This document shows, piece by piece, positions 4,741 to 9,578 of a stretch of DNA of 9,578 nt (its first letter is position 1; every line of letters starts with the position of its first letter). A program made the position numbers and the translations under genes. The notes below the pieces were generated by a model. The model was given only the letters and a program-made list of their open reading frames with translations, was not told the origin of the DNA and ran no database searches. Source of the DNA: Firmicutes bacterium UBA5449 (GTDB lineage Bacteria > Bacillota > SHA-98 > UBA4971); assembly GCA_002424305.1 (NCBI GenBank), contig DIQZ01000019.1:6565-16142 (forward strand). Direction: 5' to 3'.

Positions 4741-5035
4741 ATACCCGGTTGTATTCTTGGCTCCGACAGTCACCGATGATCTTCTTAGTTTTCATAAGGA
4801 ATTTCACGATTATTTCAGGGAGTTCGACGGCGCAGCCTGGGATTATTACCGTCCGGGGAAATGGGTTCCCCATTGTACACTTGCTATGAATCTATCTGAT
4901 GAGATGGTAGGTAAAGCTATAGAGATAACTCGACGTTTTTCTCTGCCAATACGCGGGGCATTAGATAGAATTGGAGTTCTTGAATTCAGCCCTAACAAAC
5001 AGTTGTTTGAGTATGAAATGATTAGTGAACTATGA
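4703..5035 (+). pseudogene. 2'-5' RNA ligase-like (2H phosphoesterase) protein, C-terminal half
   Basis: The frame encodes YPVVFLAPTVTDDLLSFHKE and continues through WDYYRPGKWVPHCTLAMNLS to a normal-looking C-terminus at 5035. This corresponds to the second half of the bacterial 2H phosphoesterases annotated as 2'-5' RNA ligase family, with the second HxT motif at His57-Cys-Thr59 (counted from ATG 4703). Activity needs two such motifs, one per lobe; the first (PHITL-type) and the whole N-terminal lobe of about 80 residues are missing. Candidate starts at 4703 and 4727 have poor Shine-Dalgarno sequences, as expected if the real 5' end was deleted. The remaining half is otherwise clean, which suggests a recent event. 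A functional single-lobe protein is possible but less likely. Confidence 0.68.
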
Positions 5036-5077
5036 AAGTGGTATCGACGCGTCTATCCATTGCCAGGAATTCCGGCT

Positions 5078-5191
5078 ATGACGGAGAAAATGGTGCAGAA
5101 AGCTACTACCGGCATACCGGAGGCCGTCTACAGAATTTTGAATGCGAGGGTAAGACAATTCACCTGTCAACATAGAAGACTTCATTTCTAG
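5078..5191 (+). CDS. Weak 37-aa ORF between the 2H fragment and the methyltransferase
   Basis: ATG 5078 begins MTEKMVQKATTGIPEAVYRI and the frame stops at TAG 5189-5191. AGGAAT (5065-5070) is a marginal ribosome binding site. The first 25 residues look like a plausible amphipathic helix pair, but the end (QFTCQHRRLHF) does not. I do not recognise a family. It could be another gene relic, like its neighbours, or chance. Confidence 0.2.
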   Translation: MTEKMVQKATTGIPEAVYRILNARVRQFTCQHRRLHF

Positions 5192-5240
5192 ACACTGTAT
5201 TGGCAAAGAGTGGCCTTCATAGGTGCGTGTGTAGGGGGCT

Positions 5241-5262
5241 CTGACTCCTATTATAAAGTCAG
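5241..5262 (+). promoter_or_regulatory. Small hairpin just upstream of the methyltransferase RBS
   Basis: CTGACT (5241-5246) and AGTCAG (5257-5262) form a 6-bp inverted repeat around CCTATTATAA. TATTAT at 5249-5254 could be a -10 box but lacks a -35. The G-run used as Shine-Dalgarno begins directly after it, so the hairpin could influence initiation. Confidence 0.3.
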
Positions 5263-5275
5263 TGGGGGCGATTGT

Positions 5276-6106
5276 GTGAATGTGAAGCACGACAGTAGTT
5301 GCGGAGGTCGCATAAGAGCATTCTACGAATCCAACGTCGAGATGGAATGGGCAAGGCTTGAACGGCACAGGACGGAATTTGCACTGACTGCGAGGGCTTT
5401 TGAGGAATTCCTGCACCCTTCATCTGTCGTCGTGGACTTGGGAAGCGGTCCCGGCAGGTTTTCACTGCTCCTTGCCTCACTGGGTCACAAGGTTACGTTA
5501 TTGGACATTTCTGAACAGAGTTTGAAGTTTGCTGAGACGAAGGCGGAGGAACAGGGCGTCCGGTTCGAGGCATGTGTCTGTGCTTCTGCTACAGATATGA
5601 GCATGTTCGAAGACGAGAGTTTCGATGCGGCGCTTCTGATGGGGCCCCTTTACCACCTCTTAGATGCCTCTGATAGAGAGCTCTGCCTTACGGAGACAAG
5701 GCGTATTCTGCGCAGTGGTGGCCTGGTCTTTGCTACGTTCCTGCTTTGCTACGCTGTCCTCCGAGATGCGGCTAAACACGAACCTGAGTGGCTCATCGAT
5801 TACCCGGAGGATGCCAGGCGCATTTTGGAAGACGGGATCTATACATTTGAAGGACAGGAGAATCCGCCCTTTACTGATTTCTGGTCTGTTCATCCGAGCG
5901 ATGTATCCACGATCATGCAGAGGGCCGGCTTTGAGACTCAGGCTCTCTTGGCGCAGGAAGGACTCGTAAGCATGATTGACGAGAAGATCAATCTGCTGCA
6001 GGGGGAGGCTTGGGAGGCATGGGTTGACTTAAACTACCGCTGTGGGAAAGACCCGGCCATTCACGGCGGAGCAGAGCACCTTCTTTATGTAGGCAGACGC
6101 GTCTAG
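5276..6106 (+). CDS. Class I SAM-dependent methyltransferase
   Basis: A 276-aa cytoplasmic protein. An N-terminal helical region (AFYESNVEMEWARLERHRTE, residues 15-34) precedes the SAM-binding Rossmann core. Motif I is VVDLGSGPGR (52-61), followed by the ribose-binding acidic residue in LLDIS (Asp77). DAALLMGPLYHLLD is the motif IV/V region and RRILRSGGLVFATF the following strand. This arrangement is typical of Methyltransf_11/25-type enzymes that methylate small molecules; the substrate cannot be told. GTG 5276 was chosen because GGGGG (5263-5267) is well spaced and family members start shortly before the AFYES segment. GTG 5282 is an alternative, while GTG 5210 lacks a Shine-Dalgarno and adds atypical residues. 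It stands alone, with no obvious operon partner and no sign of decay. Confidence 0.87.
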   Translation: MNVKHDSSCGGRIRAFYESNVEMEWARLERHRTEFALTARAFEEFLHPSSVVVDLGSGPGRFSLLLASLGHKVTLLDISEQSLKFAETKAEEQGVRFEACVCASATDMSMFEDESFDAALLMGPLYHLLDASDRELCLTETRRILRSGGLVFATFLLCYAVLRDAAKHEPEWLIDYPEDARRILEDGIYTFEGQENPPFTDFWSVHPSDVSTIMQRAGFETQALLAQEGLVSMIDEKINLLQGEAWEAWVDLNYRCGKDPAIHGGAEHLLYVGRRV

Positions 6107-6125
6107 CTGTAGAGTGAAGCATAAG

Positions 6126-6170
6126 GGTTCTTTATTCATTGTAAGTGATTTAAGAAAATTGTGGTAAAAT
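6126..6170 (+). promoter_or_regulatory. Putative extended -10 promoter module before the membrane protein gene
   Basis: TAAAAT (6165-6170) preceded by TGG gives an extended -10 element. GGTTCTTTA lies 39 bases upstream (6126-6134) and AAGAAAA lies between, as in the module at 1806-1851. No strong -35 is seen. About 110 bases of leader would separate it from the next gene; the leader contains an ATGGA/TCCAT inverted repeat (6195-6214) with an inner GGAGAGTCTCC. Confidence 0.4.
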
Positions 6171-6284
6171 AAGAGAGAATTCCTTGCTTAGTTTATGGAA
6201 CGGGAGAGTCTCCATGAATGTTCAGTGATTAGGTAGAATCTTAGATGATCTGTGAAATAGAGCAGACAGATAAGGGGAGAGGAT

Positions 6285-6896
6285 ATGCAAAGAGTCTACG
6301 GCAAGATGACGCATCTATACGAAGCAGGCGTGGTCAAAAGGACCATTGTAGTGTGGATTGCGTTTCAGGCCATATTATGGATATTATTCGGTATTACATA
6401 CTTTGCTAACCCCGACTCTTGGAGAGGCATTTATGAAGCCTCGCATGCAGTTCCTAGTTCTGATAGCTTACTTAGGACTTTTCTCTTCATTATTGGAAAT
6501 AACCTAACACTCTTCTTGCTTATTGCTTTGGGCAATATCTTTGTCCGATTCGGCCCATTAACTCCCGGACTACTGATTTTGGCGCTTCAAGGAGTCATGA
6601 TCGGGCGTGTGGCAGGAGCAAATTCCTTCGAATTTCCCTTTGCAACCGTTTGGGATGCGAATATCCGGTATCTCAAAGTAGGACTGTGGGAAACAACGGC
6701 TTATGCCCTGATATGTGCAGTAACTCTCACAAAATCACTGAATATCGCCGATACTTTTCCCGCAAAACAGTGGACCGAGACAAGAAAGCTGAAGGATATT
6801 GATTTTAGTGTAGCTGAGAAAATAGTGGTTTTGATAAGTGCCTTAATGCTAATAACGGCAGCATACATAGGGGCTGTTCTTGTAATAGGATCATGA
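6285..6896 (+). CDS. Five-TM integral membrane protein, possibly SpoIIM-like
   Basis: A 203-aa protein with hydrophobic segments near residues 20-40, 65-87, 92-110, 130-149 and 179-201, so it is an integral membrane protein. GGGGAGAGG just before ATG 6285 serves as ribosome binding site. The segment order, the NN at the start of TM2 (FLFIIGNNLTLFLLIALGN), the Gly/Pro-rich turn into TM3 (GPLTPGLLILALQGVMIGR) and the Gly-Leu-Trp-Glu at TM4 (GLWETTAYALICA) recall SpoIIM/DUF95 proteins. No residue set proves it, so the family is tentative. SpoIIM itself acts in peptidoglycan remodelling during engulfment; many DUF95 homologues have no known role. The gene seems to stand alone. Its stop codon abuts a relic of a DUF3795 gene, which suggests that the sequence after it was rearranged. 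Confidence 0.7.
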   Translation: MQRVYGKMTHLYEAGVVKRTIVVWIAFQAILWILFGITYFANPDSWRGIYEASHAVPSSDSLLRTFLFIIGNNLTLFLLIALGNIFVRFGPLTPGLLILALQGVMIGRVAGANSFEFPFATVWDANIRYLKVGLWETTAYALICAVTLTKSLNIADTFPAKQWTETRKLKDIDFSVAEKIVVLISALMLITAAYIGAVLVIGS

Positions 6897-6960
6897 TGTG
6901 ACAGTATCGCTGACAAGCCGCTTTGGCTTAGACGGCACAGGCCGGAGACTTTCCCTTCGT
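6895..6960 (+). pseudogene. Relic of a second DUF3795-type gene
   Basis: Starting at the stop codon of the membrane protein, 15 bases (6895-6909) are identical to 8606-8620 inside the intact DUF3795/GyrI gene. Clear similarity continues for about 30 more. The translation, CDSIADKPLWL, matches CDSIEGKPSWL of that protein (its residues 22-32) in the same frame. Similarity fades before the TGA at 6960-6962. Neither end of the gene is present. The piece now forms part of the 5' region of the DUF3788 gene. Confidence 0.65.
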
Positions 6961-6979
6961 GAGTAAAGGAGAGTACGCA

Positions 6980-7393
6980 ATGACAGAAGGGGTACCAACA
7001 AGGCAGGAAATTGAAAAGACTATAGGGACCTCTGTAATGCCTGCATGGGATGAGCTTACGAGATTTGTGGAGACAAACTACAGTCATGAACCTATTTGGG
7101 ATGATGGTGGTAAATACGGCAAATGGGAAGTGAAGTATCGCAAAAGCGGAAGAACTCTTTGTGCCTTTTATGTCAAAGAAGGATCCTTTACTGTACTTGT
7201 TGTTTTCGGTAAGGCTGAAAGAGAGAAATTTGAACTATCGCAGACGGAATTTTGCTCTTCCATTACTGAACTATATAACAATACTCGCCAATACCATGAT
7301 GGCAAGTGGCTTTGGATCGATGTTTCAGATATAAGTCTGGTTGACGACTTGAAGAAACTGATTGCGATAAAACGCAAGCCAAAGAAGAGATGA
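6980..7393 (+). CDS. DUF3788 domain protein
   Basis: A 137-aa soluble protein covering the whole DUF3788 domain. Landmarks are KYGKWEVKYRKSGRTLCAFY (residues 45-64), the central FTVLVVFGKAEREKFE (70-85), the late YHDGKWLWIDV (105-115) and the basic tail KRKPKKR. The family is common in Firmicutes and has no established biochemical role; the fold probably binds a small molecule, which is inference. ATG 6980 has an AAAGGAGAG ribosome binding site (6965-6973) with good spacing; an in-frame GTG at 6959 lies inside the upstream relic and is not needed. The AlkD-like gene follows after about 64 bases without a terminator, so co-transcription is possible. The gene looks intact. Confidence 0.85.
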   Translation: MTEGVPTRQEIEKTIGTSVMPAWDELTRFVETNYSHEPIWDDGGKYGKWEVKYRKSGRTLCAFYVKEGSFTVLVVFGKAEREKFELSQTEFCSSITELYNNTRQYHDGKWLWIDVSDISLVDDLKKLIAIKRKPKKR

Positions 7394-7457
7394 CTTGAAT
7401 GGTATTTGCTCAGTTTAGTTTAAGAAAGCCTTTACAGATATAGTCAGCCGGAAGGTC

Positions 7458-8129
7458 GTGACGTATTTGCATGACATTGTAGTCGAAGCAATGAATCGGC
7501 TTGAAAGCCTGACAAAAGGGAAGGGCTTAACAACAGGTGAAGTTAGAAGAATATCTTCTGCATTGTACAAAACTATAGAAGATAAGAGTATCGATAATGT
7601 CTTTACGCTGTGCGAACATCTACTTAATGAACGCAAATCGCCATTAGGCGTCATTGCATACGATTGGGCTTATAGGGTTCGAAAACAGTATAACGACAAT
7701 ACTTTTTATGTTTTTGAAAGATGGCTCAAAGAGTATGTTAGAGGTTGGGGCGACTGTGATGATTTCTGCACTCATGCTTTTGGTGAACTACTTAGCCAGA
7801 ACAACGAGCTATTTACGAACATTCTTAGCTGGACTAAGCATTCGAGGTTTTGCGTAAGACGAGCATCAGCTGTAATTCTAATATATCCAATTAAACATAA
7901 CAAATATCGGAGTATTGAACCATTTGCGATTTCTGATGCTCTGATGAATGACAGCCATTACCTTGTACTGAAAGGTTATGGATGGATGTTAAAGGTATTG
8001 TCGCAAGTTGAAAAAGACAGTGTCTATGATTATCTGATGAAGAACAAAAACATCATGCCGAGGATATCATTTAGGTATGCACTGGAGAAATTCGATGAGG
8101 AGACAAAAAGACGTTTGATGAAGAAGTAA
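7458..8129 (+). CDS. AlkD-like DNA alkylation repair protein
   Basis: A 223-aa all-helical HEAT-like repeat protein of the AlkC/AlkD DNA glycosylase family, which removes alkylated purines such as 3- and 7-methyl adducts without base flipping. Family landmarks are IAYDWAYRVRKQY (66-78), FERWLKEYVRGWGDCDDFCT (86-105), RRASAVILIYP (134-144) and KGYGWMLK (172-179). Trp97, Asp101, Arg135 and Trp176 have almost the same spacing as the Trp109/Asp113/Arg148/Trp187 active-site set of Bacillus cereus AlkD, so it may be catalytic. The start is uncertain: GTG 7458 lies only two bases after GGAAGGT (7450-7456), TTG 7467 would be better spaced, and ATG 7491 has a weak site. All three keep the domain. It follows DUF3788 and may share its transcript. 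Confidence 0.88.
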   Translation: MTYLHDIVVEAMNRLESLTKGKGLTTGEVRRISSALYKTIEDKSIDNVFTLCEHLLNERKSPLGVIAYDWAYRVRKQYNDNTFYVFERWLKEYVRGWGDCDDFCTHAFGELLSQNNELFTNILSWTKHSRFCVRRASAVILIYPIKHNKYRSIEPFAISDALMNDSHYLVLKGYGWMLKVLSQVEKDSVYDYLMKNKNIMPRISFRYALEKFDEETKRRLMKK

Positions 8130-8140
8130 TCTATGCCAAA

Positions 8141-8254
8141 ATGAGGTTCAACTTAACCGGTTGTATAGGTTTTGGTCCGCTCAAAGCAAAAGTGAACACG
8201 GAGGTAACGGATAAATGGACTTTCGGTATGATTCCTTCTGTGGTCTATACTTAA
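8141..8254 (+). other. 37-aa ORF in the AlkD to DUF3795-relic gap
   Basis: ATG 8141 opens a frame containing GFGPLKAKVNTEVTDKWTFG and ending at TAA 8252-8254, exactly where the DUF3795 relic begins in another frame. The upstream sequence has no Shine-Dalgarno. The composition is protein-like, so it may be the end of a lost gene, but I do not recognise it. A palindrome AACCGGTT (8155-8162) lies within it. Confidence 0.2.
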
Positions 8255-8465
8255 GTATCCTCACCATTCAGTGATCCTAAAGAATTTGGAATTCATGAAG
8301 CAGTATCAGGTGGGTAGATGGCTAATGGAGCAGAAAGCGAGATGGAGTTGCTCAAGATGTGGAGCCAACTACAGTTGGTATGGTGACAAATGTCCTAGTT
8401 GTGGTTCCAAGGTGTTTAGCTGTGAAGATGAAGAAGCTGTTTTGTCAGAAGAGATACCGACATAA
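8253..8465 (+). pseudogene. C-terminal zinc-ribbon part of a DUF3795-family protein
   Basis: The frame open from 8232 becomes recognisable at 8253: KYPHHSVILKNLEFMKQYQV, then GRWLMEQKARWSCSRCGANY and SWYGDKCPSCGSK. This is the usual C-terminal half of the longer DUF3795 proteins, a helical segment ending in a CxxC...CxxC zinc ribbon (here CSRC and CPSC). The N-terminal cysteine-rich DUF3795 part, about 90 residues, is missing and the frame is closed upstream at 8229-8231. GTG 8271 could initiate a 64-aa zinc-ribbon peptide but has no clear ribosome binding site. A stand-alone small zinc-ribbon protein cannot be excluded. The intact DUF3795/GyrI gene starts 79 bases downstream, so this may be the displaced tail of a related gene in the same neighbourhood. 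Confidence 0.6.
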
Positions 8466-8544
8466 TTGTTGTAGAGAAAGCACAGGATGGTAAGACCGCA
8501 AAAACCAATCGAAAAGCCCAAGAACAACTTCGGGGAGTGGTTCT

Positions 8545-9297
8545 ATGCTGAGTTCATGTGGATTGTTGTGTGAAACTTGCTATGCTTTTCCGAAAGACTG
8601 TCCGGGATGTGACAGTATCGAAGGCAAGCCGTCTTGGCTAAGTGACATAGGAAAGTCGGTATGCGAGCTATATCAGTGTGCGAGAGACCGGGGCATCACG
8701 TCGTGCGGAGGCTGTGCCGTATTGCCATGCAGACAATTTGTGGAATTGCTCGATCCCAGCCTCAGTGTAGAAGAGCATCTCGGTCACGTTAATAAGCGAG
8801 TAGAGAAGCTGAAGAAGGCTTATCCCTCTGCTCTGTCGTCATTTGTTCACATCATTCCGCGGGATGCCTTCTACGTAATAGGCTATCCCCTTGCCACGAC
8901 TACCGAACGCTCCAGATCTGAAGTCCCGGCATTTTGGGACAGGTTCTTCGAATTCGACGGCCCTGATAAGCTCGGGAAGATTGCGGAACAGGAGCGGGGT
9001 AGGGGGATTTATGGCGTTTGCACAGACTTCAACTGTAAGTCGGGTGAATTCACCTATGTTATCGGTGTCGATGTAAGCAAGCCCAAAGACATGCCGGAGG
9101 GGATGGTACAGGTTAGTGTGCCGGCTGCGCTTTATGCGGTTGCGAAGACGGTTTTGGATGCACCCGCAATCCATGAGGCATGGGATTTTCTCATCAAGAC
9201 ATGGATGCCTGAAGCAGGATATTCTCATGCAGGCACAGAGGATTTTGAGTTCTACCCGGAGGAGTGCGGTTGTGAGGTTTGGGTGCCCATAAAGTGA
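8545..9297 (+). CDS. DUF3795 / GyrI-like effector-binding fusion protein
   Basis: A 250-aa soluble two-domain protein. Residues 1-65 are the cysteine-rich DUF3795 domain: Cys5, 9, 12, 19, 22, 40, 45, 54, 57 and 62, in CGLLCETC, CPGCDS and CGGCAVLPC contexts, suited to binding zinc or another metal. Residues about 95-250 are a GyrI-like/AraC effector-binding domain, beginning HIIPRDAFYVIGYPLA. It continues through VPAALYAVAKTVLD, the characteristic AWDFLIKTWMPEAGYSHAG, and the acidic terminal pattern ending CEVWVPIK. GyrI-like domains bind drugs or other small amphipathic molecules. ATG 8545 has GGGGAG (8532-8537) seven bases upstream. No DNA-binding domain is present, so it is a stand-alone sensor or sequestering protein rather than a classic regulator. 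Its ligand is unknown. Two relics of DUF3795 genes nearby suggest local duplication. Confidence 0.85.
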   Translation: MLSSCGLLCETCYAFPKDCPGCDSIEGKPSWLSDIGKSVCELYQCARDRGITSCGGCAVLPCRQFVELLDPSLSVEEHLGHVNKRVEKLKKAYPSALSSFVHIIPRDAFYVIGYPLATTTERSRSEVPAFWDRFFEFDGPDKLGKIAEQERGRGIYGVCTDFNCKSGEFTYVIGVDVSKPKDMPEGMVQVSVPAALYAVAKTVLDAPAIHEAWDFLIKTWMPEAGYSHAGTEDFEFYPEECGCEVWVPIK

Positions 9298-9336
9298 GGC
9301 AGGCGAGTCATCTGCATGTGATGGGAGCAAACACTA

Positions 9337-9578
9337 ATGGGTAAGTTCGACAATGTCTTTGCCGGTATGGTTCTGGGTTTTATCATTCCAGTTGTCTCAT
9401 TCTGCGGATTTTGGTGGAGTAGCTTTGCTTTGGGTTTGGATGTCAAATGTTGGAGTATTACCGGAATCATAGTAGGAATACTCATTGATGTCATGTTCTT
9501 GGAAAAGCTACTCCCTAAATTCTATTATCTTAGCAAATTAACCTTACTTGTGCTCTACGCAGCATACTCCGTTGGTAT
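9337..9578 (+). CDS. Unidentified membrane protein, 5' part only
   Basis: ATG 9337, with GGGAG (9314-9318) as a weak, rather distant ribosome binding site, opens a frame that remains open for 80 codons to the window edge. The product is strongly hydrophobic: VFAGMVLGFIIPVVSFCGFW (residues 7-26), a second segment around ITGIIVGILIDVMFL, and the start of a third at LTLLVLYAAYSVG. It is therefore an integral membrane protein with at least three spans. I cannot assign a family. The 39-base gap from the preceding DUF3795/GyrI gene, with no terminator, leaves co-transcription possible. Confidence 0.65.
   Translation, partial: MGKFDNVFAGMVLGFIIPVVSFCGFWWSSFALGLDVKCWSITGIIVGILIDVMFLEKLLPKFYYLSKLTLLVLYAAYSVG

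Noticed and set aside
5210..5275. GTG 5210 as the methyltransferase start
   Set aside because: There is no Shine-Dalgarno, and the extra residues are not seen in the family; GTG 5276 or 5282 fits better.
5030..5416. 128-codon open frame on the - strand upstream of the methyltransferase
   Set aside because: It overlaps the conserved N-terminus of the methyltransferase and reads as compositionally random protein.
6195..6236. A second leader peptide, 13 aa, before the five-TM membrane protein
   Set aside because: It has no ribosome binding site and no terminator or alternative hairpin follows it, unlike the ABC-F leader.
8839..9330. 163-codon open frame on the - strand
   Set aside because: It lies antisense to the clearly homologous DUF3795/GyrI gene, has no recognisable motif and follows that gene's codon pattern; it is a shadow.
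1..9578. tRNA, rRNA, insertion sequence or phage attachment site
   Set aside because: No cloverleaf-like sequence, transposase, integrase or flanking target duplication was seen, despite the many gene fragments.

Overview
The window looks like an accessory, gene-decay-rich stretch of a moderate-GC Gram-positive bacterium, probably a Clostridia-like Firmicute. The evidence is strong AGGAGG-type ribosome binding sites, sigma-A-type promoters, GTG starts, a DUF3796/XRE pair, an ABC-F ATPase and DUF3788, DUF3795 and GyrI-like genes. An RNA polymerase alpha-CTD-like fragment and the -35/-10 promoters argue against an archaeal source. Species cannot be named from the sequence alone. Almost every gene reads on the + strand.

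Layout. Positions 1-224 (- strand) hold the 5' part of a small protein resembling the alpha subunit C-terminal domain. A 310-base gene-free stretch follows, with three GTTGCA boxes in exact 10-bp phase. Positions 536-924 are a frameshifted internalin-like LRR pseudogene, followed by an unidentified relic and a terminator-like hairpin (1059-1094). Positions 1139-1790 are a well-formed autoregulatory-looking unit: promoter, tandem 21-bp operator-like repeat, DUF3796 membrane protein and a 66-aa XRE regulator. Positions 1889-2213 are a NUDIX hydrolase broken by internal deletion and frameshift. Positions 2218-4229 are an ABC-F gene preceded by its own promoter, a 20-codon leader ORF, and mutually exclusive hairpins with the form of a transcription attenuator. 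Positions 4230-5035 are a patchwork of gene pieces: an SDR C-terminus, tiny ORFs, a DUF5615 N-terminus and the C-terminal half of a 2H phosphoesterase.

Positions 5276-6106 encode a class I SAM methyltransferase and 6285-6896 a five-TM membrane protein (SpoIIM-like, uncertain). Positions 6980-7393 (DUF3788) and 7458-8129 (AlkD-like DNA alkylation repair) are intact. Two relics of DUF3795-family genes (about 6895-6960 and 8253-8465) lie on either side of them. An intact DUF3795/GyrI-like fusion gene is at 8545-9297, and a truncated membrane-protein ORF runs off the end from 9337.

The genes do not form one pathway. They look like independently acquired stress, resistance and sensing modules, each with its own RBS or promoter, separated by remnants of lost genes. 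The most system-like element is the ABC-F leader (2218-2450). Its geometry fits ribosome-mediated attenuation: a drug-stalled ribosome on the leader ORF would let the transcript escape a terminator that also carries the ABC-F Shine-Dalgarno sequence. This is inferred from base pairing only.
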